Positions 32,423 through 45,300 of a DNA stretch of 64,000 bases are shown here, one piece after another (the first letter of the stretch is position 1; each line of letters begins with the position of its first letter). The position numbers and the translations under genes were made by a program. This stretch comes from Zarea fungicola (Eukaryota > Ascomycota > Sordariomycetes > Hypocreales > Cordycipitaceae). The notes under the pieces are model-generated. The model made no database searches. It was not told where the DNA came from and saw nothing but the letters and a program-made list of their open reading frames with translations. Location of the stretch: positions 1 to 64,000 of the forward strand of contig FWCC01000010.1 in the NCBI GenBank assembly GCA_900169235.1, written 5' to 3'.

Positions 32423-33844
32423 ATGACCACAACTATGGCTCTACGGAACAAGGCCGGCGTCTTCGTCGGCGCTGCTTTGTTGCGATTTCTTCTGTTTACC
32501 GCATTTCCCCGCCTCCCAGATCTCCTAACCGGCCGTGTCGAGATCTCGACCCCGGTCACGAGCTTTAAACGATGTACGTTTTCCCTTGTACCCCCGAATT
32601 GGCGCAATCCTCGGTGCAATGGGAGCAGGAACTTCGAGTATCTAACATCATCATTGAAAATAGTGCAGGAAGGCCTTTTCTTATATAACCATAATGTCGA
32701 CCCTTATGATGGCGGCGTCTTCCACCACCCGCCTCTGCTTCTCCCCCTCTTCTCGCTACTCCCCGATGTCAAGGACTGGCCCGTCTTCACGGCCATGTTA
32801 TATATCATCGTCGATCTTCTGAGTGCTAGCGCTCTCTCTACAATAGCCGATTCTGGTGAAGCCGGCCAAACGAAGCTATATACATCTCCGCGACGAGCCA
32901 AGACGACATCTGGCGTATTTATCGCCGCGGCGTATGCCTACCCGCTCTCTTGAAGACATGAAACAAGCCACTAACGCAAATCTAGATTCCTGTTCAACCC
33001 ATTTACCGTTGCAACCTGTCTCGGCCGCTCTACCAGCGTCTTCACGACATGCGCCATCCTCCAGGCCGTAGCCAGGGCCCTCTCCGGCTCGCCGCTAAAT
33101 GCCATGCTCGTCCTTGCCTTTGCCTCCTATCTCTCCATGTACCCGATACTGCTGCTCCCGCCGCTCATCATCCTTGCCTACGATCGCCAATCACCAAAGA
33201 GGGCTGTCGCAAGCGCCCCAGCCTTTGCCGCAACGTGCATCGGTGTCGTTGCGGCGGTCCTCGCGGCCCTACTGGGTATGTCCTTTGTGCTCACCCGCAG
33301 CTCCTGGGGCTTCCTTGCGCGCACGTACGGCATCCAGCTGACGCTCTCGGATTTGACGCCCAACGTCGGCCTCTGGTGGTACTTCTTCATCGAGATCTTT
33401 GACCCCTTCCGCGCCTTCTTCCTAGGCGTCTTCTGGCTGCACCTTGGCGCCTACGTCGGCGGGTTGTCGATCCGCCTGCGCAGGCAGCCACTCGCCGCGC
33501 TCTCGTTGCTCATGGGCATATTTTCCATCTTTAAGCCGTATCCCTCGATTGCGGACACGGCGCTGTTCCTCGGCATGTTCCCGCTGTACCGCCATTTGTT
33601 CCCGCTGATGCGGTACAGCTTCGTCGCGTCGTCGACGGTGCTGTACGCGACGTTCCTGGGCCCTGCATTTTACCACTTGTGGATCTATGCCGGCAGCGGC
33701 AACGCCAACTTCTTCTACGCCATCACGCTGGTTTGGAGCCTGGGTCAGAGCCTACTCGTCAGCGACTTGGCGTTTGCGGTGCTGAGAGATGAATTGGACG
33801 TGGAGAGACCAGATCTGATTGGCAAAGATATCAAGCAAATGTGA
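32423..33844 (+). CDS. GAB1: GPI transamidase subunit Gab1/PIG-U
   Basis: Three exons (32423-32573, 32664-32931, 32986-33844) give 425 residues. Joins restore FKRLQEGLFLYNHNVDPYDGG and FIAAAFLFNPFTVATCLGRS, both hallmark blocks of PIG-U. The introns are 90 nt (GTACGT donor, AATAG acceptor) and 54 nt (GTATGC donor, CACTAAC branch). PIG-U is a multi-spanning ER membrane subunit of the GPI transamidase that attaches GPI anchors to proteins. Here I count roughly 8-10 hydrophobic segments. The short second intron hides in a frame that otherwise ends at TGA. Two candidate starts exist, at codons 1 and 5 (MTTTMALRN). The C-terminus is short and charged. Confidence 0.93.
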
Positions 33845-34132
33845 AAAAAAAAAAGACTCGTATGAGTTGAGAGTAAACACAGGAAGAAACCATATTGAGA
33901 TGATATACAAAGATGTTGCACGGATAAAGTCTAAGGCGGTGATGGACATAATTCATCTGTAAGATCACAGAATGCATCGAAAAGACGTCGATAGAATCGG
34001 AGTCATTAATACAAGTACATTTTTTTCTATATATTGTTGTACATGATTATATGTTACATGCTGGGTAGAAGTACAGGGAGAGGGTATAAAAACTTTTGCT
34101 AGCAATGTATAGAGGTGTTCAAATGACACGAA

Positions 34133-35628
34133 TCAGTCAACCTCGGAGTCGATGTCGACGAAGTGCCCTCCTGCAGCCGTGCCCCCAACTGCCATGGCAC
34201 TTGAAACAGGCGCGGCCGGGCCAAGAACGCTATCCAGCATCGAACCGAGCTCGCCAAATTGGCTAAGCCGTGAGGAGCCAGACTTGAATACTCGCCAGAG
34301 CTGGGAACGGGCACCAAACGGCGCCAGGCTGCGATACCAGTAGGCGAGGTAGCCAAAGGTGGCACCTGTAAACAACAACCCGGTAGCGAGTGTGACTGCC
34401 CTTTGATCGATGCCGGCAGTCTTTTCTTCCCAGCGTCGCTGCATCTCGTCAGCATAGTACCCGCCCAGGACGGGGGTGTGCCGGACGACAGAGTCCAGCA
34501 GCCGACTGGATGCCCCTAAGAGACTGCACTGAGGGGTTGCCACCCAAACAATGCTGTCGGCTGCGGGGAGGAGGTTTGTCAATACGTCATCCACAAATGC
34601 TGTCAGACGAGGAGCGTGTTCCGTCACCCAGTCATTCAGAAACGCCCGTGGTACTGGTGCCTTGACCATTAGCGCCAGGTAGCCAAACGCCAGACAGTCC
34701 AGCGAGGTCAATTCATGCCCGGGGAAGAAGCGTAGTGCCTTTCCCGTTTCTGACAACAGGCCCTCCAGTGTAGCCAGGCAGTTTTTCGTCAAGTCAAAGA
34801 GGCGAATGGCGACTGCCTGCTCGGGTGTCATCTCCTCCTTGACTGTTTTCTTGTGGTTGCTGCTGCTGCTCCCCGGCAGATGCTTGCGAAAGGTCTCCGG
34901 CAGGGCGTCTCTGCCAGCCGTCAGATGCAGGCCGCCATGAGGGTCAAAGTCGGTGTCCAGCTCCGCGAGACCGAGGTGCTCGACACGCTGGATGGCTTCA
35001 GCGCGAATGAGCGGCGGGACGGTCCAGGTGAGGGGAAAGCTGAGCAGGGTTGAGTAGGCAGGCCGCGTCGTGGCAGACCAGTTGGCCGCAGAGACGTAGA
35101 GGGAGAGGTCGAGCAAGGCCGACGCGTGGACTGATATGTACGCGCTGAAGGCGGCCACATCGGCGCGCTGTGTCGCATCCAGCCTGGCGTCGAGGTCTCG
35201 CGCCGGTGGCTTTGAGATGAGGTACCTCACTATGGCGCGGTAACCGCTCGTCCACACCCCGTTGTGGTTTAAAGCAGGAAGAAGGTCTTGAAAAGCACAG
35301 ATGATCAGCGGGGCAGCTTGTGATGTTTCGCACGAACGCCAGACGTTGAGATTTTGTAGGGCATGACGCAAAAGAACGGCGCGTAAGAGAGGGGAACCCT
35401 GCATGGCCTTCCAAGGAAGGGGGGTATGTGGGAAGATGTCCAAGGGAACTGCAATATGAATATAGAGATGGACATACTTGATGGGCTTACGGAGGCGTCA
35501 TTGCTAGGGATAATGCGCCATGCAGCCGGATCCTTGACGGCATTGTGGATGTATGCGACGGCAGCGATGCACTCGGCGTCAATTGAAGGGACCCCAAAGA
35601 CAGGACCCCAAATATGCAGCTCCAGCAT
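34133..35628 (-). CDS. SAM37: mitochondrial outer-membrane SAM complex subunit Sam37 (metaxin-like)
   Basis: Exon 1 (35628-35478) starts MLELHIWGPVFGVPSIDAEC, the classic N-terminal block of Sam37/metaxin. It joins exon 2 (35286-34133) across a 191-nt intron (GTATGT donor, TTCAAG acceptor) to give NLLPALNHNGVWTSGYRAIVRYL. The total is 434 residues. The fold is glutathione-transferase-like, without a catalytic role. Near residues 347-369 a hydrophobic span (LLFTGATFGYLAYWY) may be a membrane anchor. The SAM complex inserts beta-barrel proteins into the outer membrane. The intron stays open in the frame of exon 2, so a reader of open frames alone would extend exon 2 to 35443. An alternative acceptor there would leave only a 29-nt intron, too short to be real. 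Confidence 0.9.
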
Positions 35629-35951
35629 TTTTTTTTTTTTTCGCGTCGGTTTCACGCTGCAGACCTAGGTTGCAGTTGGGCACCGTAAGTAAGTCCAAAG
35701 ATGGAATCTTACCTTGATAAGAATACACGGAGAAGAAGAGCTGATGCCCGCGATGGTTGGATTTGGCACAGTTTGAATCCTCTCACGAGGCGGCAAATCG
35801 TCAGGGTCACTCACTGTAAAAGCTACCAGCAGCTTGTAAAGCCGCGCAGAAGCTGGCACAGGCAAGTTTCAGCGCCCCCGAAGTTAAGCCGCCGGGGGCC
35901 GGAGCCGCGCAAGTATAAGGCACTGTAAGCCTCTGAGGTAAGCTATATACG
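35629..35951. other. intergenic region with GC-rich hairpin upstream of the tRNA
   Basis: A T run lies just upstream of the SAM37 start. A hairpin of GCCCCCG (35874-35880) and CGGGGGC (35893-35899) encloses AAGTTAAGCCGC. The box TATATA lies about 9 bases before the tRNA. Confidence 0.5.
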
Positions 35952-36024
35952 GCCCCCTTGGCCTAATGGCTAAGGCGCAAGACTTCTAATCTTGAGATTG
36001 CCGGTTCGAGTCCGGCAGGGGGCT
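35952..36024 (+). tRNA. tRNA-Arg (anticodon UCU)
   Basis: A full cloverleaf can be folded by eye. The acceptor stem GCCCCCT pairs with AGGGGGC, the D-arm is GCC...GGC, the anticodon stem CAAGA/TCTTG closes the loop CTTCTAA, and the T-arm is GCCGG-TTCGAGT-CCGGC. The anticodon TCT at loop positions 34-36 reads AGA. There is no intron. The last base is the discriminator U. Confidence 0.95.
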
Positions 36025-36038
36025 GCGTTGAATAAATC

Positions 36039-36046
36039 TTTTTTTT
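36039..36046 (+). terminator. RNA polymerase III T-run terminator
   Basis: Eight T in a row, 15 bases after the tRNA, is enough to stop RNA polymerase III. Confidence 0.85.
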
Positions 36047-36364
36047 GTCTTGGCTTTTTCTTCTTCTTAATATATTTCTATGCATCTTTTATGATGATAT
36101 TCAACGGCAACGGAAACCATCGAGGACTCATGTTTGTAGCCCGTTCTATTTATTTCTTTTGGGGGGGGGGATATCCTCTAGTATCACTTGTCAACAACTC
36201 ACTACCTGGAGATGAACTTAGCTGCCGCTGAAGGAGAAACACACGATAAGCAATGGAGACACCAGTCGTCTTGGATAGAAGAGAGACAGATTTGCATGAT
36301 TCGATGTTGTGCATATAAGTTGTATTGTCTGTCAAACCATGGATTGTAATTGTATTCAGCTGCT

Positions 36365-36394
36365 CTAACCATCTAACCATCTAACCATCTAACC
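36365..36394. repeat. tandem repeat CTAACCAT x3.7
   Basis: Three perfect 8-bp units and a partial fourth, directly after a tRNA-containing segment. The reverse complement is GGTTAGAT-like. It is not the canonical telomere repeat. Confidence 0.9.
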
Positions 36395-39300
36395 AGTGAC
36401 CTGTATAGGGAAACCCAATGAGAAATGCGGCATCGATGTTCGCAGCTCACTCTCAGCCTTTGATGCCGCAGTCTGTAGGTTGAATTTCGTTGCTATTTAG
36501 AACTTTTTGGATTTCTCTATTTTTCATGTTCCTCTGGCAGCGTTTGCATTGTAAACACCGAGACTTGCACACTTGCGAGCATGGTGCGACTCACCCAGTC
36601 AACAGACAACCATTTCACAATTGACATCATAACTCTTTACGGTTTGTGACTTGTACAAGCCTGTCACGCGCCTTGTGGTCTTATCTGTCTCGGAGGAACG
36701 AGATGAGGTACCGCGAGGAACGCATCACTGCGCTACTACTATCTGCCGAGGCATCGAGGGTTCGAGGCAAAAGTACTTGCAGCCTTTCACCAAGTGCCTT
36801 CCTTCCAGTCCGCGGACGGCAAGAAAAACGCACTAGTTAGTCGAAGCTTGTTGCTCGTTGCTTGTCGCTGCTCTCACCAGGACGCTGCACGGTTTCTGCT
36901 TGGCGAGCTGTTCGGCAAACCGAGAGCCGCCCATACATTGACAACAATATCCGAAAGTGGCGCATCAAAGCCTGCACTCTCCCGACACGCGTTAAACCTA
37001 TCCCAGGGCAGTACAGGAGCGGCATGTATCTTTCTTGTCCACGCTTTCTTGGTCAGTGCAAACAATTGCAGCTATGGAGCGTTCCTAGTTTGACAACTAC
37101 CCTTAGTTACCTGCTAGTTCAGCGGTTCTTGCCGAGTCATGCCACCTTCCCCCAGAGTGATTCCACACCAGCAATGGACCAAATGGAAGCTAGAAAGAAA
37201 CAATGATTAGCAGTACGCGCGCCGCCTCATTTTGCTCGGACTTCGGCCGCCAGCCACAATTGAGCACTAATTGTTTCTTGTTACAAACGGAGTATAACCG
37301 GCAATTACACATGCCAGATGAGCAACACACCATCAGCGAGTCATGACCTCTCTCAGGCAAGGCGCAGGGCAGAAAACCCATCAGGGGGCGTCGGCTACAA
37401 ATTTTTGTCCGAAAAGAGTAGTTACCAGTAAAAATGCGACCTTTTCTCCTTTTCTCCGTCCCCTGCACTTGTTTACCAAATCACGGCGTTTTGTATCCGA
37501 CTTTCCTTTCAATAGATTGGTGAGTGTAAAGTAATTTTTTTTTCCCGTTCTTGTAACCCGGTCCACCAGAATTCTTGAAAATAGACAACCAACTAACTCC
37601 AATAGCAAGGAAAGCAGTAACCCTGAGACTAATCTAGAAAAAGATGTTCCTCAACTATTTCCTATTATGAGTGGCCGGTGAAAGGGTCCAACGTCATCAA
37701 ACCTAGGCTACTTGCGGAGTAGGTTGGTGGTCCAAATCCAGGAACACGAATCAGAAACGCGAACTAAAATTTGTTGGAGGCTTTGCTAGCCTTTTGAACC
37801 AAAGTCATGAGAAAAGAAAAAACGTGGCAAATCTCAGGGGTTCTGGGGTTTGTCTTTGTGGAGTTGGGTCTACGCCGATCACGGGAGTTCAGTTGCAAAA
37901 ATGCAAGTAAATAGTAGTCGACGTAACGCTTCTTCTTGGTGTATCAGTTGCAACCATGTCTTCCGGACTGAATATGTACTACACGCCCTTCTAGCTCCGT
38001 TCCAATGTTTTGAAACCATTGTCTTCTGCACAGAAGCGGGCTACAAGGTTCCTCCCGGTGGGAACCGCTGGGACTACTAACTACTGCATCATGCAGGTGG
38101 TAATCTTGTAATCTCCCAACATGCAGGAACTAATACAGCTAGATACCAAGATGAGAGAGAGAGAAAAACTTTTCTGGCCGTCGTGACACTGGTTCTTTTA
38201 TTAGCTGCAGGAATGCCCCTTACACTAGCCGGCATATGTTCGTTCATATATTCGGCACTCATGTTTTTGCTCCAGTAAAATATTACCTCTGATATACATC
38301 ATGTACATGCAATGTAACAGACACAACTGTTCCAAAACTAATCTAATGCGGAGCTTGCCTGGGGCCGTTCTTTTCTTGCTGTTCAATTTCCTGTTTAGAT
38401 GACTATAAGTAGGCCTACCACTGTAGGGACCTGCAGCAAATGGAGGGGTCGATGAGGGGTTAGTTAAAAGTGGTCAGGAAATAATAATTGCAACATATGC
38501 AAGTTGGCTGGGAATTCCCCATTTGACCAGGGGCGTTTTTTTTGTCGTCTCCCGCAATTAGCGATCCGTAATTTCGAGGGTGCTGATGATAACTTGCTCG
38601 TTCATGACATGGATGAAACACACAAGGCGCTGCAAAAGCGCTCATCATTTTGCCACCGTCGACGTCAAAGGCTCCAACATGTTACATGTTGATATCTTGC
38701 ATCAGCAAAAGCGTTACGCGGGTTTTACTTGTGTAGTGCCAACAACACAACACCACCTGCAAGTCGTACCACCACTGTGCTTGCTTGCCCCCCTGACCTG
38801 GCCTGCTCCTTGTTGGCTTGCGTCTGTTACGACAAGTTGCTGGCCTCGATAGGAAAAAATAGGTGGCTAGACTCGGCTGTCTTCCCTCTTTGCTGTGGCG
38901 CGGACGAAACGTCATCGATCGGCCCGCCATGGCGTTCGTTTGTGTCGTAGCCCGTCCGTCTTAACTTGAAACAAACCGGCCGCCAATAATGGGTGATGAT
39001 GAACTCTTTTCCCCCTTGCTCTTCTTTCATGATTGTTGTTATCATTGTTTACTTCTTGACTATTTTCACTCACGAAAGTCTTCTTTGGCAAATGCTTTTT
39101 GAGACAAAAATGCGATCCAATGCCGCCAATGCTCCTGAGACAATTGAATTTCCGTCATAGCCCTGTCATTATTTCAAGTCTCGTATTATTGCCGTACATT
39201 CATAGACAACCCGTGTCTGGCAGTTTTCTCCGCCCAATTACAGGTTGATAGTTAACCGCTTGATTCGCAGCCTGTACAATTTTGCGTTGTGTTTCAGGAA

Positions 39301-42300
39301 ATAATAAGCTACAAGTACGGGATGCGGAATTGTGCCGGTCTCACAGACAAAACAAGTCCCAACAAAACGGAAAAGAAAGAAAAAAGGAACAGGAACAGGA
39401 AGACGAAAAAGAAGGCACAAACAGCCCACATTTGGAGAGACCACGCCGATACATTATCCCTGTACTCCAATAGGTCTCATGATTCTGTTGGCTGCATCAG
39501 AAAGAGCCTCTTTCTTTCTTTGTCTCGTATGTGTCTTGGCAGTGGCTTTTGTACAGTCAACCCGAGGACACGTTCCAAGGGGCTATCTACCGGCTCGGCC
39601 GGGATACTCGGAGCACGTTTTTTTACGATTTTGCTTTCCACCTCGGCCTGCCTAAATGATAAACGCCGTTCGCTTTTGATTCGTCAATTTTTTTTATACT
39701 CATTATGCTACGATTTTGCTTCACCTTCAGTCTCGCAAGGGGTAGTTCGTGGAGTGATTCATTCTTAACCATTTCCGGCAACCATTTATTGAGGGGCAGC
39801 TATTACCTGATCTGATAAGTCATTCTTTATGAGGGGCCGTGAGTCTCTCTGCGGTATGCATGCCCTTGGCTGCTGCATGAAAGGCAAGCCCAGTGACGCC
39901 GTACGTTCATAGTGAGGGGCAGACTGATACGGAGCGTTCAGTTCCTCCTGCTGATCTTCTGAAATGTGACCATGGCATGCCAACGAGCGCTAAAATTGTA
40001 ATATATATATATAGACAAATTATTATTTTTGGCTTGATACCTTGCAAAAGAAAACAAGGGCTCGATCCCCCACCCCAGTCAGTCGTGCAGCGCGTACCAA
40101 AGTCAGCGGCTACGTGCATGATTAGAGCGAGACATAGCGAGTTGTCTTAGGGCGGGAACCAGGGCTCGGGATGACGGGAGAGCCAAGTACAAGCCGCCTT
40201 GTTCCGCGCGCTGTCCCAAAGCATAATACGGACGCGGCGTAAATATTAAGCCACACCGTTGAGCAAACAAAGTGACTCCAGAGGCCAATATTAATTACCC
40301 CGAGGCAGATATCAAGCTGGAACAAGGCATGGATCTCCGAATATGTGTGATAAAGAAAATTGAATTTTAAATGTGCAAGTCTATCTAAAAGCGCGCCATG
40401 TGCAAATACCCTATTTACCAACGTCTACACCGAGTGATCAGTGGAACAGATTTCTGTAAAGAATGAACTGTGTTGGAAATTTCCTCAATCTATGCGTCCC
40501 AAAATGTGTGTATATCATCAATGCTTTCCGTCATGTAAATGCCCAATTGCGCAAGATCACACGAACGATAGATCAAGCCTTGGGTCTTCTAATAGTACAA
40601 GTGTATAAGTGCGAGTCCTCCGTAGCACAAAGATAAGTAAAAAGAACAAGGGACAGTGCCATTACCCTTCTTGAATTATGCACGCTCCTTGTACAATCCG
40701 ACATTAATAAAAAGAAATGAGAGTAAAACGGTCAGAATGAAATGCGATCATGTAGAACGGGGGTGTGCTTCGAGCCAGCGAAGACAGGTATGAGAAAATC
40801 GAGGCTGAAAGGAATAAAGGATGTAATATAAGATGCCTGTGAGAAGATTGTCCTCGTGACGAATCATCGAGGTTGCCGCGAGTCAAATCGGGTGAGGCAA
40901 TGCAAGATACCCTGCAAGAATGACGCAGCATACGCCGGCGGCAGATGGCCCTGGTCCGGAAACAAGTGTTGATTCGATGAACTGCTTGCTTCCAAGAGCA
41001 ATGGGGGGGGTAGCCCTTGTCAAGTCGCGGGGTTTGTCGAGGGCAGATGACCAAACATGCAGGACAGGGGAGGGGCAGAGGCACAGCGAGGCGCCCACGG
41101 CCAACAAGGGGGGGTTCCTGATGCTGCACAGCAGCCAGGCTGAAGACATCCATGTCTGCCTGAAGGAGGAGGCCCCGCAGGCCTGTACGCCAAGTCGAGG
41201 ATGCATCAAGCCACCGGGAGTGGTCTGATGGTGATTTTCAATAAGCCAGAATTAGGTTTTTGTACTCATGAGCTTTCTGTAAAGACCATTGTATGAGTAT
41301 CCGTAGGGTCGTCAAGTCGCACCAAAGAGTCGAGTCCGCGTAGATGGTCGCATTACTTTGGCAAAGGCGGCAGGGGACGGCTGGGAGGCGGCCCAGGGCA
41401 AGGAGGAAGATGAGATGGACGCTGAGCAGGCATGTTGATGGAGAGCTCGTAGCTGATTGACATATCTCGAATGTGGTTGTCGGGTTGTATCTAGACGACA
41501 CGGCACAGTGGTGGCTGCTCGCTTGGTGGTGCGTTTGTTGGTGGAAGTAGCACAGAGCTAGTAGCAGAGAGTACCTGTCTGGTGCAGTAGCGGGAGTGGT
41601 ATGGATTTGGAGTTGGAGTTGGAGTTGATGTTGATGGTTGAAAGAGGAGGTAGTAGTTGCGGTCTCATGTAGCTGTCTGTCAACGGTGTTGTATCGCAAC
41701 AGCAGAATCGAATGCGAAGAGGATGGTGGGAGAGCCAAGGTTTATGTATTCGGGAAACAACAAGATGAACGGCCCAGCACAAGCCAGCGAAGCGCAACGA
41801 GCAAAAATAAAATAAACAAAATAAAAATAAAATAAAAGTAGACCTGGGCCAGCCAAGGCAGTGAGCAGCGGCGGTCTGACAGGGGGGGGAGGGGCGGGAC
41901 AGTACAGTGGACAGTGGACAGGGCAAGAGCGGAATGACGAGAGTGGGTTGCGGCCAACGCAGCAGTGCTGGAGCCACTGGGCAGGTTGCAGGTCACAGGG
42001 CCACCAAAACCAGACCCGTCGGCCACCGGCCACCGGTACTGGGCGTTTGTATCGGGCCTGTACGCCCTGGCAGTGCAGGAACAGCCCGCCAACCAGCCCC
42101 TCCTCGCTGGCCGCCTACTGGCACGTCAGCAAATGTATTACAAGCACAGTACGGGTGGTGCAGGTACCTCCCACAGACCGCCCAGAAGGGGGTGTAAGGG
42201 CCTCATTGGGGGGAGGGGGCGTACAATTCAACTACAGCATTCTGCCACCCCCAATGATTATGATACCGGCGGTCTTGTACGACCAAGGACGAAAATGAAC

Positions 42301-45300
42301 AGCCTCTCCTGACCACCAAATAGAAATTAGAAAAACAAGACACTAGGTAAATCGTGTCGTACTCGTGCTAACTAACAGTATGAAGAGCACAACTGCAGAT
42401 ATATCCCATATTGGAAGTTACTGAGCGAAACAATATTGCCTTTGCGTCTATGCCTCAAATCCCAGCAGCTGGACTCTTCACCAAACTCCCAAATTTAAAA
42501 ACATCAAACGCACGTATTGATAAATTAGTTACATCACCAGAGGCGTCCCAGCTCCTACTGGTAAATATTATGTACACGCTCTGGTCCAAGTTGTAAAGTT
42601 AGGAAGAGAGCCCCGCATACCGAGCCTCAGTTTAGAGTCACTCCCAAGTCTGTGACGCTGGGGCACTGAAGGAAATTGAAACAGTGCGCCAATAATCCCC
42701 ACTAACGTCCACGCCCCTGGATAAGTGCCCATCAAACAGGGTCAAAATAAGAAATATAACAAATAATCAAATAATCAAAGCAAGATGGGGAGGGGGAAAA
42801 AAGAAATTTTAATATGCATAAGAAATAAAAACTAGAAAAATAATAAAGAAAAACTCGGCTGCTTCTTCCAGTTTGCGTCTAAGCCCTAGTTTCCTTCGCC
42901 CTACTTACAGGGGTCAAACCCTCTCTGTATGTAATTTCGCTTGTCACAGCGCAGCGCCTTGACCTGAAGCCTGGCACAAGTTATAGTGTTTTTGGCTACA
43001 CAGAGCGCCTACACCGAGCTTTGCTGGGCTATGTACGCCTCGTTATCTAAGACATTGACGCTGCGAGACCTTGCACCGCTGACTGCAGGCCAGAGAAGAA
43101 GAAATTATTAATTACAAAGAATTGAGCCGCCTCGAATTGTTTTGTGGCATTGATTAATACAAGGATGAAATTTTTGAAATGAGCCCCCATTGAGCATCCA
43201 AGCGCAGAAGCTTCATCTTCTTCTGTTGGTCGAGCACTGTCAGTGAAAAGGGCAAACAAGGCACAGACAGTCTCACAAAGTCTGTTTTATTTTTAAACAT
43301 TTCAAGACTCTTGCTCCTTTCCTGAGTCTCTCACTCTGGTTCTCAGCTGCACTCCGTCCCCGGACACGCCGTGACACAAAACAGCCGGCGCACAACCACA
43401 GTCTTCAGCCGTACCAGTAACTCAGCGCCGCGCCGCCACCCTCGCCGCCGCACCCGGTAACCCCAGAATACAAGATTTACCACTAAGAGAAGGGGGAACC
43501 GGCAACGTCGCATCGCACCGTTATGACCGCGGATTCGCGCCTCACATTGTTAAATTTGTGTGTAGCTGAAAGCCTGCTGTTGCAGCGCCCGGCCGAACCT
43601 CGGTTCGCATTGCATCTGGGCGGCAACTTTAACTACAACCAGGAATCGCTGGCCACAGAAGCAAGACGGCTCTACCTAGTAACTATCTGTTACAATGCCT
43701 TGGCCCGGGAATTTCAGAAAAAGCAAGCAATGCAGAAAAAAAAAGGTGTCGCCAGAATCGGACGATACCACTTGTCCCCTTCCAAAGAGGGTTTAGACTC
43801 AGGTACAAGCGGGCTCACCCCAAATAAGTCAGGGGATGGCCGGTTTTCCCAACATCCATCCTCCCAAAGCAGACGGCATACGAATGTACGGAGTGCTGTA
43901 CTTTGGTTATTTGTTGGTAATCCCATTGAGACAATAAAAGGACAGACCGGCCCCGCCAGAGTGGCCACATCGGGACGGCGGGGGGGGGGGGGGGACCGTA
44001 CACGAAGAAAGCCATGTTTCCAGAAGTCGAATTCGCCACCCAAAAGGGGTCTTGCTGTTTGTAACTGAATAACCAAGCATTGACCCCTATTTAGAGCGTA
44101 CGCTGAGACTTCAGTGGGCGTATTCCAAGTCGGGAATGTTTCTCGCTTCACCGCAACTATGTATTAACTAGTTGGATACTCCGTATCCGTGCCTCCGTAC
44201 TTCTCTTACTCGCCACCAACACGCGAACAGTTTGATTGCCAGTCCACTTGATTCTTCTTCTCCACTCCTTGGAAGCCCCAATGGAAGCTTCAAAATGCTC
44301 CAATTACAGTGCCGGAACCTGACACAGCCCGAGGACAGTTCGTCCTCGTCCAGCAGACCCAGGGGTTCCTGTGGGGAAAATGGTAATTTACCTTTTTTGC
44401 CTCTGCTATTCGTCGAACAGCCTGCGCGACCGCCATTCTTGGTAATCTGCCCCTGGTAGGCTGGTACTAGTAGCTAAGCTCACTGGGGATTATTATCAAC
44501 CTCTGTAAGAAAATCTCTGAAACCGGTATGAGTCGGTGAGTAACCCGGATACGTACTAAATTGGTGAGCACTTCTATGGCAGCTACATAGAGCAGACTAA
44601 GTCCATATGGAGGCTGTCTAATCTAAGCAAGTAGGGCTGACGTGCCTTGTGGAGGATTGACAGGCTTGAATCACTTCTCTATTATTCCCATAATAATTTT
44701 ATCACTTCGCAAAAAGAAATGCTTTAAGCACTTCTTTTCTGATTGATCTTTCATTACCTGCAACAGCTATTCAACCTAATCTCACTCGAACTGTTACAGC
44801 AATTGCAGCCATCGGCGCACTTTGAAAACCCTCCTGCTCACTTCCCTGCCTCACCCTTTTCGCAAATCAATGTTCATTATATTTTGCCGGTGATCGGCAG
44901 CGTCGTTGGCACTCTAACCGAAGTGGCTGCTCGCCCACAACAGACGGTGGCTGACCACCAAAAAAAAAAAAAAAAAGGCCGTGAGACAGGACGACGCTTA
45001 ACTCTCCTAAACTGGAGCCAGAATTACTAGTTTTTGGTCGTTGAAGCGGCGATAATAGTAGTTAAACTATGCTAGTCGAGAGTTAACTTATTTAGTCCTT
45101 GTTTCGTACCCCTAGCTCTTGATCTGAAGCAGCTCGTCGCTCTGTTGGGAATCCCTGCACAGCTAGGCAATCAACACGACCAGAAAAAGAAAGAAATTAC
45201 CACCGGCAAGCTTGACACACTACGAGTAATATTGGATAGCCACCTAACTACTAATTTTCATTGCTAGCTATCTAGTTAATATTCAGACACTAATCCCCCA

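Noticed and set aside
35820..35950. Possible 5S rRNA gene (sequence CGAAGTTAAGC)
   Set aside because: Only the short core is similar. The conserved 5' and 3' parts of fungal 5S rRNA are absent.
36361..36400. Telomere-like CTAACC repeat
   Set aside because: The unit is 8 bp (CTAACCAT), not the fungal TTAGGG, and it lies inside a long scaffold segment. It may be chance slippage.
41861..42312. Overlapping + and - open frames of 100-145 codons
   Set aside because: They are mutually overlapping, lack motifs, and do not suggest a real coding strand.
43523..44068. 181-codon open frame in the desert
   Set aside because: It crosses a 15-base G run, has no domain, and the composition drifts. It is likely accidental.
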